Positions 14,260 through 21,762 of a stretch of 33,020 nucleotides of DNA are shown one piece after another. The position numbers and the translations under genes were made by a program. The DNA comes from Nonomuraea basaltis (GTDB taxonomy: Bacteria; Actinomycetota; Actinomycetes; Streptosporangiales; Streptosporangiaceae): positions 1 to 33,020 of the forward strand of contig NZ_VCJS01000145.1 of NCBI RefSeq assembly GCF_005893125.1. The letters run 5' to 3'. The first letter of the stretch is position 1. The number at the start of each line of letters is the position of its first letter. Below the pieces are notes generated by a model. The model did not search any database, was not told the origin of the DNA, and saw only the letters and a program-made list of their open reading frames with translations.

Positions 14260-14352
14260 GTGCTCGACCGATTCTTCGAGCTGACCGGGCGGGGGACCAC
14301 CATCGGCCGCGAGGTGCGTGGCGGGGTCACCACGCACCTCGCCATGGCTTAG
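14260..14352 (+). pseudogene. N-terminal stump of an NCS2 purine permease
   Basis: Thirty codons from GTG at 14260 encode VLDRFFELTGRGTTIGREVR followed by GGVTTHLAMA and a TAG. This closely matches the conserved N-terminus of AzgA-type NCS2 hypoxanthine/guanine permeases, which normally continues through FFTMAYI into the first membrane helix. The frame stops where that Tyr would be, and what follows is the antisense of the convergent Excalibur gene, so the remaining 400-odd codons are gone. A ribosome site (GGAGGGGG, 14247-14254) survives. It is partly paired with TCCCCC at 14233-14238. The location beside pucR and xanthine dehydrogenase suits a lost purine transporter. It might still yield a 30-residue peptide; I regard it as a deletion remnant. 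Confidence 0.65.
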
Positions 14353-15269
14353 TTCATGTCGGCGCTGTTGCAGGCCACGCCGTTGTTGTCGACGTCTTTG
14401 TACCAGGTGTACTCCTCGTGCGTGCCCTTGTAGTAGGGGCCGTCACCGGCCGCCACGGCCTCCTTGCAGCCGGCGTAGCGCCGGTCGGGGGCGCGCCCGG
14501 CGTTCGTCGCCCGGTTCGTCGTGCCGGGGCTGGTGGTGCCGGGGCTGGTGGTGCTGGTGGTGCCGGTGGTGGCCGGGGGCGGGGTCGTCGTGCCGGTCGT
14601 GCCGGTCGTGCCCGGGTCCGGCGTCGGCGGGGTGGTGCCGCCCGGCTCGGCGGGAGTCGTCCCGGTGCCGCTCGGCGTCGGGCCGAGCAGGCGGGCGGTC
14701 AGCGCGTCGGCCTCTTCTTTGGTGTACCCGGCGATGCTCATGCTGTCGCCGTCCATGGGCTGGGTGACGATGGGCGCGGCCAGCACGACCTTGGGCTGGT
14801 CGGGCTGCTCGGGCGCCAGCACGACCGCCACCTGCCCCTGCTCGGGCGCCAGCTCGTCGATGAGCTGGACCAGCCGCTCCTTGAACGCCGGGGCGATCGC
14901 GATGCGCACGGAGTATTGCCCGTCCTTCTCACGCACCGGCTCGACCCGCTGGACGGCGCCGACCGTCACGCCGTCCTCCAGCAGGTAGCAGGTGCGCTGC
15001 TCCGCGTCGAGCACGGCCGGGTCGCCGGGGCACGGCGCGGGCTTGGTGTCCCGGACCGGGGCGAAGTGGATGGGCACGGCCAGCCGCTGCGGCGCCGTGC
15101 CCCCTAACAGAGGCGTGTCGGGGCTCCTCGTCATCAGGACGGCCACCGTGCCGAGCACACCTGCGACGAGCACGACGAGGACGAGCGAGACGAACAACAC
15201 GATGGTGGTGAGTCTGCTGGCCTTCGGCTCCCCCGGGTCCGCGCGCGGCGGCTCTTCCGGCTTGTCCAT
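14349..15269 (-). CDS. Membrane-anchored SecD-head-like protein with Excalibur domain
   Basis: A 306-residue protein with a short cytosolic start, one membrane helix (about 21-46) and an extracellular remainder. Residues about 60-200 (QRTCYLLEDGVTVGAVQRVEPV..., later VVLAAPIVTQPMDGDSMSIAGYTKEEADALTARL) resemble the SecDF P1-head subdomain. A long Thr/Pro/Gly linker (about 200-255) leads to a C-terminal Excalibur domain with the calcium-loop DVDNNGVACN and a partner Cys in YAGCKEA. The Excalibur motif normally reads DxDxDGxxCE; here one Asp is Asn and the Glu is Asn. Start at 15269 is favoured (AGGATGGG site 7 bases upstream); an ATG at 15284 has none usable. The stop overlaps the permease stump end-to-end. 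Function unknown, probably cell-envelope. Confidence 0.8.
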   Translation of the reverse strand: MDKPEEPPRADPGEPKASRLTTIVLFVSLVLVVLVAGVLGTVAVLMTRSPDTPLLGGTAPQRLAVPIHFAPVRDTKPAPCPGDPAVLDAEQRTCYLLEDGVTVGAVQRVEPVREKDGQYSVRIAIAPAFKERLVQLIDELAPEQGQVAVVLAPEQPDQPKVVLAAPIVTQPMDGDSMSIAGYTKEEADALTARLLGPTPSGTGTTPAEPGGTTPPTPDPGTTGTTGTTTPPPATTGTTSTTSPGTTSPGTTNRATNAGRAPDRRYAGCKEAVAAGDGPYYKGTHEEYTWYKDVDNNGVACNSADMN

Positions 15270-15398
15270 CGATGATGATCCCATCCTGATATGCGGGCTG
15301 CGGTGAGCCTATCGAGGACCAGCCGAACCGGGGTAATCAGCCGGAGAATCCCCGCTTTCCCGGTGTCGGCGAGGAAGAATGAAGGCAGGATCGCAGAT

Positions 15399-15415
15399 TG
15401 CCGAGAATTTCGGCA
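15399..15415. promoter_or_regulatory. Inverted repeat upstream of ald
   Basis: TGCCGA-GAATT-TCGGCA is a perfect 6-bp inverted repeat with an AT-rich centre, ending 17 bases before the ald start. Alanine dehydrogenase genes are commonly governed by Lrp/AsnC or similar regulators that bind symmetrical sites with AT centres. Position over the leader would suit either repression or activation. Confidence 0.35.
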
Positions 15416-15432
15416 CGAACGGAAGTTGTCCC

Positions 15433-16548
15433 ATGAAGGTCGGGGTTCCGCTAGAGGTCAAGAACAGCGAATATCGGGTGGCGCTGACCCCGGCGGGGGT
15501 GCACGAGTTCGTGCGCCACGGCCACCAGGTCTACGTCGAGCGGGGAGCGGGCGAGGGATCCTCGATCCCCGACGCCGACTTCACCTCGGCCGGCGCCGTC
15601 ATCGTGCCGGAGGCCGACGAGGTCTGGGCCACGGGCGACCTGATCATGAAGGTGAAGGAGCCGATGGTGGAGGAATACCATCGGCTGCGCAAGGGGCAGG
15701 TGCTGTTCACCTACCTCCATCTGGCGGCCTCCCGGGCCTGCACCCGGGCGCTGCTCGACTCGGGCTGCACCGCGGTCGCCTACGAGACCGTCCAGACCCC
15801 GGACGGCGCGCTGCCGCTGCTGGCGCCCATGTCGGAGGTGGCGGGGCGGCTGGCGCCGCAGGTGGGGGCGTACCACCTGATGCGGACGGCGGGCGGCAGG
15901 GGCGTGCTGATGGGCGGCGTCTCCGGGGTGCGCGCGGCGCACGTCGTCGTCATCGGGGCCGGCGTGTCCGGCATGAACGCCGCCGCCATCGCCCTCGGCA
16001 TGCAGGCCGAGGTCATGCTGCTGGACAGGAACATCGACAAGCTGCGCCAGGCCGACCTGATCTACCAGGGGCACTGCCAGACGGTCGCCTCCAGCACGCT
16101 GGAGATCGAGCGCGCGGTGCTGGAGGCGGACCTGGTCATCGGCGCGGTGCTGGTGCCCGGCGCCAAGGCGCCCAAGCTGGTGAGCAACGACCTGGTCAGC
16201 CGGATGAAGCAGGGCGCGGTGCTGGTGGACATCTCGATCGACCAGGGCGGCTGCTTCGAGGACTCCCGGCCGACCACGCACCAGCGGCCCACGTACCGGG
16301 TGCATGACTCGATCTTCTACTGCGTGGCCAACATGCCGGGCGCCGTGCCGCACACCTCGACGTTCGCGCTGACGAACGTCACGCTCCCGTACGCGCTGGC
16401 CATCGCCCACGTGGGCTGGCGGCGGGCCATGCGCGAGGACCCGGCGCTGGGGCTCGGGCTGAGCACCTACGAGGGCCATCTGACCAGCCGCCCGGTGGCC
16501 GAGGCGCACGGGCTGGAGTGGACGCGGCCGGAGGACGTGCTGGGCTGA
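15433..16548 (+). CDS. ald: Alanine dehydrogenase
   Basis: A 371-residue NAD-dependent enzyme that interconverts L-alanine and pyruvate plus ammonia, exactly the usual family length. The N-terminal substrate domain begins MKVGVPLEVKNSEYRVALTP, with the conserved Arg and KVKEP (catalytic Lys). The Rossmann segment is VVVIGAGVSGMNAAAIALGM, followed by the acidic residue in LLDRN that binds NAD ribose. VANMPGAVPHTSTFALTN is the family's second substrate-side signature. The ATG at 15433 was chosen over an in-frame ATG at 15379 because it matches the family N-terminus and has a GGAAG site. It stands as a single gene with an operator-like repeat before it. In actinobacteria Ald serves nitrogen assimilation and redox balance under low oxygen. 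Confidence 0.97.
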   Translation: MKVGVPLEVKNSEYRVALTPAGVHEFVRHGHQVYVERGAGEGSSIPDADFTSAGAVIVPEADEVWATGDLIMKVKEPMVEEYHRLRKGQVLFTYLHLAASRACTRALLDSGCTAVAYETVQTPDGALPLLAPMSEVAGRLAPQVGAYHLMRTAGGRGVLMGGVSGVRAAHVVVIGAGVSGMNAAAIALGMQAEVMLLDRNIDKLRQADLIYQGHCQTVASSTLEIERAVLEADLVIGAVLVPGAKAPKLVSNDLVSRMKQGAVLVDISIDQGGCFEDSRPTTHQRPTYRVHDSIFYCVANMPGAVPHTSTFALTNVTLPYALAIAHVGWRRAMREDPALGLGLSTYEGHLTSRPVAEAHGLEWTRPEDVLG

Positions 16549-16580
16549 CCTCTTCCGCGGAACCCGATGCAGGGTTACGC

Positions 16581-16601
16581 TAAGTAGCGTTCAGCTACTT
16601 A
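16581..16601. promoter_or_regulatory. Palindromic operator before the calerythrin-like gene
   Basis: TAAGTAGC (16581-16588), spacer GTTCA, and GCTACTTA (16594-16601) form a perfect 8-bp inverted repeat that ends 20 bases before the start codon. Size and spacing fit a TetR- or MarR-type operator. The AT-rich arm may also contain the -10 region (TAAGTA). No regulator gene of those families is in the neighbourhood. Confidence 0.5.
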
Positions 16602-16621
16602 ACGTGACGATCGGAGTGGCG

Positions 16622-17119
16622 ATGTCCCAGCAGGGCTTCCGCGAGAGCGCGGAGCGCAACTTCAACGACCTGGACACCGATGGCGACGGCTTCCTGACCA
16701 GCTACGACTACATGGCCCTCGCCCAGCGGCGGCTGAAGCAGGCCGGGGTGTCCGCCGAGACGCCCGAGGGCGAGGCGGTCGTCGACGCGTTCCTCAACGC
16801 CTGGGACACGCACGTCCGGGCTCTCGACGCCGACCACGACGGGCGGATCAGCAAGGAGGAGTACGTCCTCTCCTTCGAGTCGCTGGTGCGTAGCGGCGAC
16901 CTCGGGGCCGTGCTCGCGCCGATCTCCAGGGCCACCTTCGCGCTGATCGACCACGACGGCGACGGCTGGATCACCGCCGAGGAGTTCGGCTCCGTGTGGA
17001 GCCGCCCGGGCACCGACCTCACCACGGCCTTCGCCAGGGCGGACGCCGACGGCGACGGGCTCATCTCCGTCGAGGAATACGTCCGCGCCCGCCACGGCCT
17101 GCTCATCGGCGAGACCTAG
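16622..17119 (+). CDS. Calerythrin-like four-EF-hand protein
   Basis: A 165-residue cytoplasmic calcium-binding protein of the calerythrin/sarcoplasmic type known from Saccharopolyspora and other actinobacteria. Four loops are visible: DTDGDGFLTSYD (18-29), DADHDGRISKEE (69-80), DHDGDGWITAEE (110-121) and DADGDGLISVEE (141-152). Loop 1 ends in Asp instead of Glu and so probably binds more weakly. In calerythrin the second loop is atypical, whereas here all of positions 1, 3, 5 and 12 are filled in loops 2-4. The ATG at 16622 follows a GGAG site; an in-frame ATG at 16604 lies upstream of that site. It acts as calcium buffer or sensor; no partner is evident. A palindrome directly upstream suggests regulated expression. 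Confidence 0.93.
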   Translation: MSQQGFRESAERNFNDLDTDGDGFLTSYDYMALAQRRLKQAGVSAETPEGEAVVDAFLNAWDTHVRALDADHDGRISKEEYVLSFESLVRSGDLGAVLAPISRATFALIDHDGDGWITAEEFGSVWSRPGTDLTTAFARADADGDGLISVEEYVRARHGLLIGET

Positions 17120-17151
17120 CGGGCGCGGTCAGAGGCTCCGCTCGCCCCCTG

Positions 17152-17859
17152 CTACTGGGACTGGGTGGCCGACGGGGAGGCGCTCGTCGTCGGCGTCTGC
17201 TGCTGGCCCGTGGGCTCGGGCGGCAGCGGGGCCTCTTGGGCCGTGGTGGTGATGGCGTCGGGCCCGCCACACGTGGCGCCGGGCTCAGGCGTGCCGGCCC
17301 CGTTCTGGTAGCGCTTGATGAAGGCGCCGAGCTTCGGGTCGTCCGGGCTGTTCAGCTTGAGCTGGTGTCCCCACGACGACGCGACCACCGGCGACGACAG
17401 GTTGGGGAACGGGCTGACCAGCATGTAGTCCTGCTGGCCCGTGGACGACGCCACCGCCTTCAGCTTGTCGACCTGCGCCTTGGGCAGGTCGGGCCGGTAG
17501 GTGATCCAGACGGCGCCGTGCTCCATCGAGTGCACAGCGTGCTCGGGGTGGATCGGCGCGTCGTAGGTCGCGCACTGCTGCCAGTAGTTGTTGTGCTCGC
17601 CGCCCACCGGCGGGGTCTCCTTGTAGGTGACCGCGTTCCACACGTGCTGGCCGGCGTCGTACTTGTAGTCGGCCACGGCGTCCAGCGAGGTCTGCCTGGC
17701 CTGGTTGACCAGATAGAAGCCGACCACGCCGACGAGCACCACGATGATGAGCCCGCCCGTTCCCCACATGAGCAGCGCGGCGCGGCGTTGTTTGCGCTGT
17801 TGCTCGGCTCGCATCTTCTGCAGATGATCGCGCCTCGCCTGCGCCTTCTCCTTCGTCAT
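17152..17859 (-). CDS. DUF3105 membrane-anchored protein
   Basis: A 235-residue type II membrane protein. A basic, coiled cytosolic start (1-26) precedes one membrane helix (about 28-50) and an extracellular DUF3105 domain. The domain core PPVGGEHNNYWQQC followed by IHPEHAVHSMEHGAVWITY holds His89, Cys96, His104, His107, His110, Met112 and His114, a cluster that looks like a metal site, perhaps copper. Cys96 may pair with the Cys in GATCGG. The C-terminal 40 residues are Pro/Thr/Ser-rich. It is divergent from a DUF305 gene over 120 bases; such pairing, as I recall, recurs in actinobacteria. The biochemical role is unknown. Confidence 0.88.
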   Translation of the reverse strand: MTKEKAQARRDHLQKMRAEQQRKQRRAALLMWGTGGLIIVVLVGVVGFYLVNQARQTSLDAVADYKYDAGQHVWNAVTYKETPPVGGEHNNYWQQCATYDAPIHPEHAVHSMEHGAVWITYRPDLPKAQVDKLKAVASSTGQQDYMLVSPFPNLSSPVVASSWGHQLKLNSPDDPKLGAFIKRYQNGAGTPEPGATCGGPDAITTTAQEAPLPPEPTGQQQTPTTSASPSATQSQ

Positions 17860-17898
17860 CGTTCCTCCATCGGCGTTCCAACAGAGGTCACCCTATGC

Positions 17899-17960
17899 CC
17901 TGCGGGCGTATGCGGAGAATAAGAGCGTCATAAGCGTGCGATCACGACTCCGCCCGCAGG
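17899..17960. promoter_or_regulatory. Long-spaced inverted repeat between DUF3105 and DUF305 genes
   Basis: CCTGCGGGCG (17899-17908) and CGCCCGCAGG (17951-17960) are exact reverse complements, 10 bp each, separated by 42 bases. They sit 39 bases from one gene start and 19 from the other, bracketing the AT-richer middle of the divergent promoter. A looped or cooperative binding arrangement that regulates both genes is possible. A TACGCT box at 17965-17970, 9 bases before the DUF305 ATG, suggests a near-leaderless transcript. Confidence 0.4.
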
Positions 17961-17979
17961 TGGGTACGCTGGACGGGCC

Positions 17980-18612
17980 ATGGAAAAGCCCGTCAGGAAA
18001 CCCATTCTCATCGTCTGCGGCGTGCTGGTGCTCGCCGCGGCCGCGTTCTTGCTGTTCGGCCGCGCGGGCACACCCGGCGACGGCTCGCCCGAGGCCGGGT
18101 TCGCCCGCGACATGGCCGCGCACCACGCGCAGGCCGTCGACATGGCGTTCACGATCAGGGACAAGCGCCCCGCCAAGGAGATCGGCAACCTGGCCTTCGA
18201 CATCATCAACACCCAGGCCAACCAGCGCGGCATGTTCCTGGGCTGGCTGCAGCAGTGGCAGCTCGGCCAGGCGACCGACCAGAAGCCGATGGCCTGGATG
18301 AGCGGCCACGGCCACGGCGGCGCCACGGCCGCGCCCGGCACCATGCCGGGCATGGCCACGCCGGAGGAGCTGACCAAGCTCAAGGAGGCGCAGGGCACGC
18401 AGGCCGAGGTGCTGTTCCTGCAGCTGATGATCCGCCACCACGAGGGCGGCGTGCAGATGGCCGAGGGCCTGCTCAAGCTGTCCGACCGCAGCGAGGTGGT
18501 CAGCATGGCGCAGAAGATCGTCCAGGGGCAGAGCGGCGAGATCACGCTCATGACGGACCTGCTGCGGCAGCGCGGCGCGCAGCCCTACCCGTCGATACTG
18601 AAGCCCGCGTAA
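17980..18612 (+). CDS. DUF305 protein (ferritin-like, metal-binding)
   Basis: A 210-residue exported or membrane-anchored protein. The N-terminal hydrophobic segment (8-27) lacks a clear cleavage site. The DUF305 domain (about 36-198) is a four-helix bundle with paired motifs FARDMAAHHAQAVDMA (His48, His49, Met55) and LMIRHHEGGVQMAEG (His153, His154, Met160). Between them is a His/Met-rich loop, WMSGHGHGG...MPGM (107-125). Family members are associated with copper and other metal stress, but no reaction is established. It is divergent from DUF3105 and followed after 19 bases by the oxidoreductase gene, so those two are probably cotranscribed. Confidence 0.9.
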   Translation: MEKPVRKPILIVCGVLVLAAAAFLLFGRAGTPGDGSPEAGFARDMAAHHAQAVDMAFTIRDKRPAKEIGNLAFDIINTQANQRGMFLGWLQQWQLGQATDQKPMAWMSGHGHGGATAAPGTMPGMATPEELTKLKEAQGTQAEVLFLQLMIRHHEGGVQMAEGLLKLSDRSEVVSMAQKIVQGQSGEITLMTDLLRQRGAQPYPSILKPA

Positions 18613-18631
18613 TGAGCAGCGGGGCCGCGGG

Positions 18632-20053
18632 ATGAGCGCCGACGCCGTCGTCGTGGGCTCCGGGCCCAACGGGCTCGTCGCCGCTGTCACACTGGCCCGC
18701 GCCGGGCGCAAGGTGCTGTTGCTTGAGGCGGCCGGGCGGTTCGGCGGCGGGCTGCGGTCCGGGGAGCTGACGTTGCCCGGGCGGGTGCACGACCTCGGCG
18801 CGACCGTGATGGCGATGGCGCTGGCGTCTCCGGCCTTCCGCGAGCTGGGACTCAAGGGGGTCGAGTTCGCCCATCCCGCCGTGCCCGTCGCGCACCCGCT
18901 CGACGACCGCCCGGCCGCGCTCGTGCACCGCGACCCGGGCCGCACCGCGGAAGGGCTCGGGCGCGACGCGGGCGCGTGGCTGGCGACCGCCGGCGCGGCG
19001 GCGCGGGCCGGGTTCCCGCTTGTGGAGCTGCTGCTCAAGCCGCTGGGGCCGTGGGACGTGCCGGTGCGGACGTTCGCGCAGGCGGCCAGGTTCGGCGTCG
19101 CGGGCGCGCTGCCCGCCACGACGCTCGCCCGGCGGGCGTTCCGCACCGTCGAGGGGCGGGCGCTGATCGCGGGCATGGCCGCACACTCCGTCCTCGACCT
19201 GCGCTCCCCCATCACCGCCGGCTACGGCCTGCTGCTGGCGACCCTGGCCCACCTGGTGGGCTGGCCACTGGTGCGGGGCGGATCGCAGGTGCTGGCCGAC
19301 GCGCTCGTGGCCGAGCTCAGGTCGCTGGGCGGCGAGGCGGTCGCCGGGCACCGGGTCCGCCGCCTGGCGGAGCTGTCCGCGCCGACCATTGTGCTGGACG
19401 TGACGCCCAGGCAGCTGCTCGCGATGGCCGACCTGCCCGCGGGCTACCGCCGGCGGCTCGAACGCTTCCGCTACGGTCCCGGGGTGTTCAAGCTGGACTG
19501 GGCGCTGGACGGGCCGGTGCCGTGGCGGGACCCGGCGGTGGCGGGCGCGGGCACGGTCCATCTGGGCGGGACGCTGGAGGAGATCGCGCTCAGCGAGGCG
19601 GAGATGGCCGCCGGACGGCACTCGCCGCGCCCGTACGTGCTGCTCGTCCAGCCGTACGCGGCCGACCCGGCCAGGGGCGGGCACACGCTGTGGGCCTACT
19701 GCCACGTGCCCAGCGGGTCCACGGTGGACATGACGGACGCCATCGAGACCCAGATCGAACGGTACGCCCCGGGCTTCCGCGACCGCGTGCTGGCCAGGCA
19801 CGCGATGGGTCCCGCGGACCTGGAGGCCGCCAACCCCAACCTGGTGGGAGGCGACATCGGGGGCGGTATGGCCAGCCTGGTCCAGTTCCTCCGGCGCCCG
19901 GTCTGGTCCCCGGCGCCATGGCGCACGCCGCTGCCGGGCGTGTTCCTGTGCTCGTCTTCGACGCCGCCCGGGGCCGGGGTGCACGGGGTGGGCGGCTGGC
20001 AGGCAGCCCGCCTCGCGCTGCGCCCCGACGGCCCCGAACCTTCAAAGCCCTGA
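18632..20053 (+). CDS. FAD-dependent oxidoreductase, phytoene-desaturase-like
   Basis: A 473-residue flavoprotein of the CrtI/PYROXD2-like amine-oxidase superfamily. The N-terminal dinucleotide fold is VVVGSGPNGLVAAVTLA with Glu32 in LLLEAAGRFGGGLRS (FAD ribose contact, then the GG doublet). The C-terminal FAD motif is PLPGVFLCSSSTPPGAGVHGVGGWQAA. The interior is Ala/Leu-rich and unusually lacks long hydrophobic insertions of true carotenoid desaturases. No carotenoid genes are nearby, so a pigment role is unlikely. The ATG at 18632 has little ribosome site (GCGGGAT), consistent with coupling to the DUF305 gene 19 bases upstream. Substrate unknown. Confidence 0.85.
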   Translation: MSADAVVVGSGPNGLVAAVTLARAGRKVLLLEAAGRFGGGLRSGELTLPGRVHDLGATVMAMALASPAFRELGLKGVEFAHPAVPVAHPLDDRPAALVHRDPGRTAEGLGRDAGAWLATAGAAARAGFPLVELLLKPLGPWDVPVRTFAQAARFGVAGALPATTLARRAFRTVEGRALIAGMAAHSVLDLRSPITAGYGLLLATLAHLVGWPLVRGGSQVLADALVAELRSLGGEAVAGHRVRRLAELSAPTIVLDVTPRQLLAMADLPAGYRRRLERFRYGPGVFKLDWALDGPVPWRDPAVAGAGTVHLGGTLEEIALSEAEMAAGRHSPRPYVLLVQPYAADPARGGHTLWAYCHVPSGSTVDMTDAIETQIERYAPGFRDRVLARHAMGPADLEAANPNLVGGDIGGGMASLVQFLRRPVWSPAPWRTPLPGVFLCSSSTPPGAGVHGVGGWQAARLALRPDGPEPSKP

Positions 20054-20077
20054 CGCTTCTCGGCCCTCGTCGAGGGG

Positions 20078-21136
20078 TCAGGACCCGGCCGCGTCCATCT
20101 CCTCGGCGACGGCGGCGGCGAACGCGTCCACGTCCGCCTCCGTCGTGTCGAACGCGCACATCCACCGCACCTCCCCCGTGGCCTCGTTCCACGTGTAGAA
20201 CCGGAAGCGCTTCTGCAGCCGCTCCGTGACGTCCTTGGGCAGGACGGCGAAGACGGCGTTGGCCTCGACCGGCCGGGGCAGTCGGACACCCGGGACGTCG
20301 CGGACGGCGTCGGCCAGCCGCTGCCCCATCGCGTTGGCCTGCCGCGCGTTCCGCAGCCACAGATCCCCCGACAGCAGCGCCTCGAACTGCGCCGACACGA
20401 ACCGCATCTTCGACGACAGTTGCATGAAGGTCTTGCGGATGTAGTCGATCCCGGTGGCGGCGCCGGGGTTGAGCACGACGACGGCCTCCCCGTACAGGAG
20501 GCCGATCTTGGTGCCGCCGAAGGACAGGACGTCCACGCCTGCGTCCGTGGTCAGGGCCCGCATCGGCACGTCCAGCGCCGCGGCGGCGTTCGTCAGGCGG
20601 GAGCCGTCGAGGTGGACGAGGAGGCCGAGCTCGTGGGCGTGCGCGCAGATGGCCGCGATCTCGCCGGGTGTGTACAGGGTGCCCAGCTCGGTGGTGTTCG
20701 AGATCGACACCACCCGCGGCTGCGCCCGGTGCACGTCGCCGAAGCCCCACGCCTGCCGGTCGATCAGCTCGGGCGTGAGCTTGCCGTCGGGCGTGGGCAC
20801 GGTCAGGAGCTTGATGCCGCCCGTGACCTCGGGCGCGCCACCCTCGTCGGTGTTGATGTGGGCGGTCTCGGCGCAGATGACCGCCTCCCAGTGCGCGGTC
20901 ATGGCGCGGAGGGAGACGACGTTCGCGGCGGTGCCGTTGAACACCGGCCACGCCTGCGCCTGCTCGCCGAAGTGCCGCCTGAAGACGTCCTGCAGGGCCT
21001 CGGTGTACGCGTCGTCGCCGTACGCGATCTGGTGGCCGCCGTTGGCGGTCGCGATGGCCTGGAGGATCTCGGGGTGCACGCCGGCGTAGTTGTCGCTGGC
21101 GAACGTCTTGAGCTGGGGGTCGTGCCGGGGAATCAA
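20078..21136 (-). CDS. Threonine aldolase family PLP enzyme
   Basis: A 352-residue fold-type I PLP enzyme of the beta-eliminating lyase/threonine aldolase family, which cleaves L-threonine or allo-threonine to glycine and acetaldehyde. It begins with the family pattern FASDNYAGVHPEIL. FNGTAANV forms the cofactor phosphate loop, HLDGSRL contains Asp177 facing the pyridine nitrogen, and SFGGTK contains the Schiff-base Lys210. Start is TTG at 21136, overlapping the SDR stop as TTGA; no in-frame ATG would preserve the conserved N-terminus. It is last in the DUF6421-SDR-aldolase trio. Low-specificity activity is likely; a beta-hydroxy amino acid other than threonine is possible given its partners. 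Confidence 0.92.
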   Translation of the reverse strand: MIPRHDPQLKTFASDNYAGVHPEILQAIATANGGHQIAYGDDAYTEALQDVFRRHFGEQAQAWPVFNGTAANVVSLRAMTAHWEAVICAETAHINTDEGGAPEVTGGIKLLTVPTPDGKLTPELIDRQAWGFGDVHRAQPRVVSISNTTELGTLYTPGEIAAICAHAHELGLLVHLDGSRLTNAAAALDVPMRALTTDAGVDVLSFGGTKIGLLYGEAVVVLNPGAATGIDYIRKTFMQLSSKMRFVSAQFEALLSGDLWLRNARQANAMGQRLADAVRDVPGVRLPRPVEANAVFAVLPKDVTERLQKRFRFYTWNEATGEVRWMCAFDTTEADVDAFAAAVAEEMDAAGS

Positions 21137-21762
21137 GAAGTGAGGTCCAATCGGAGGCCGTTGATCTCGGCGGCGGGGCGGTCGTACAGGCCGCCGATGG
21201 CCGCCGCGAGGTCGTTGACGTCGGTGAAGCCGGGGAAGCTGGCGTCCGGCTTGGCGGCGCGCATGGCGTCGTTCACCAAGGCCTTGACGACCAGGATGGT
21301 CGCCGCGCTGCCGGTGCCGTCAAGGGCGTCGGCCAGCGCCAGCGTCCACGCCTCCGCCGCCGCCTTGGCCGCCGAGTAGACGGCGCCGCCGGCGGTCGGC
21401 CGCTCGGCCGCCTTGGCGGAGACGATCACGAAGCGGCCGTTGTCGCCGCGGCGCAGCAGCGGCTCGAAGGCCAGCGACACGTGCTGGAGGGTACGGATCA
21501 GCAGGTCGTGCAGGACGTCCCAGTCCTCGAGACTGGTCTCGGCGAACGTGCTCGACCCGCGCCACCCGCCGACCAGGTGCACCACGCCGTCCACGCGGCC
21601 GTGCTCGCGGTCGATCCGCTCCGCCAGCGCCTGTACGGCCGCGCGGTCCAGAAGATCGACGTCGTCCTTGTCGACACCGATCACAGTGTGACCATTTTTC
21701 CGGAAATATCCCGAAACAGCCTCACCTGTGGGCCCTCCGGCCCCGGTAACCAGAATGATCAT
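21133..21762 (-). CDS. Short-chain dehydrogenase/reductase
   Basis: A 209-residue, compact SDR. The nucleotide loop is TGAGGPTG (6-13) rather than the usual TGxxxGIG. Asp31 after the second strand suggests NAD(H) preference. Catalytic residues are Ser115, Tyr129 and Lys133 (YSAAK). The normal NNAG stretch is replaced by HLVGGW. It is shorter than classical SDRs by about 35 residues. The ATG overlaps the DUF6421 stop (ATGA), and its own TGA overlaps the start of the aldolase gene, so all three proteins should be made in step. Substrate unknown. Confidence 0.9.
   Translation of the reverse strand: MIILVTGAGGPTGEAVSGYFRKNGHTVIGVDKDDVDLLDRAAVQALAERIDREHGRVDGVVHLVGGWRGSSTFAETSLEDWDVLHDLLIRTLQHVSLAFEPLLRRGDNGRFVIVSAKAAERPTAGGAVYSAAKAAAEAWTLALADALDGTGSAATILVVKALVNDAMRAAKPDASFPGFTDVNDLAAAIGGLYDRPAAEINGLRLDLTS

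Noticed and set aside
11875..14337. Long minus-strand open frame (820 codons) opposite xanthine dehydrogenase
   Set aside because: Antisense shadow caused by third-position GC bias; the plus strand encodes an unmistakable enzyme with all motifs.
15379..15432. Extended N-terminus for alanine dehydrogenase starting at 15379
   Set aside because: The extra 18 residues are absent from the family, and the extension would cover the inverted repeat and ribosome site.
16553..16562. Palindrome TTCCGCGGAA after ald as terminator or operator
   Set aside because: No loop and no flanking symmetry; too short to support a call.
18632..20053. Carotenoid biosynthesis gene (crtI)
   Set aside because: Shares the FAD fold, but no phytoene synthase, cyclase or other crt gene is nearby and the substrate region is atypical.
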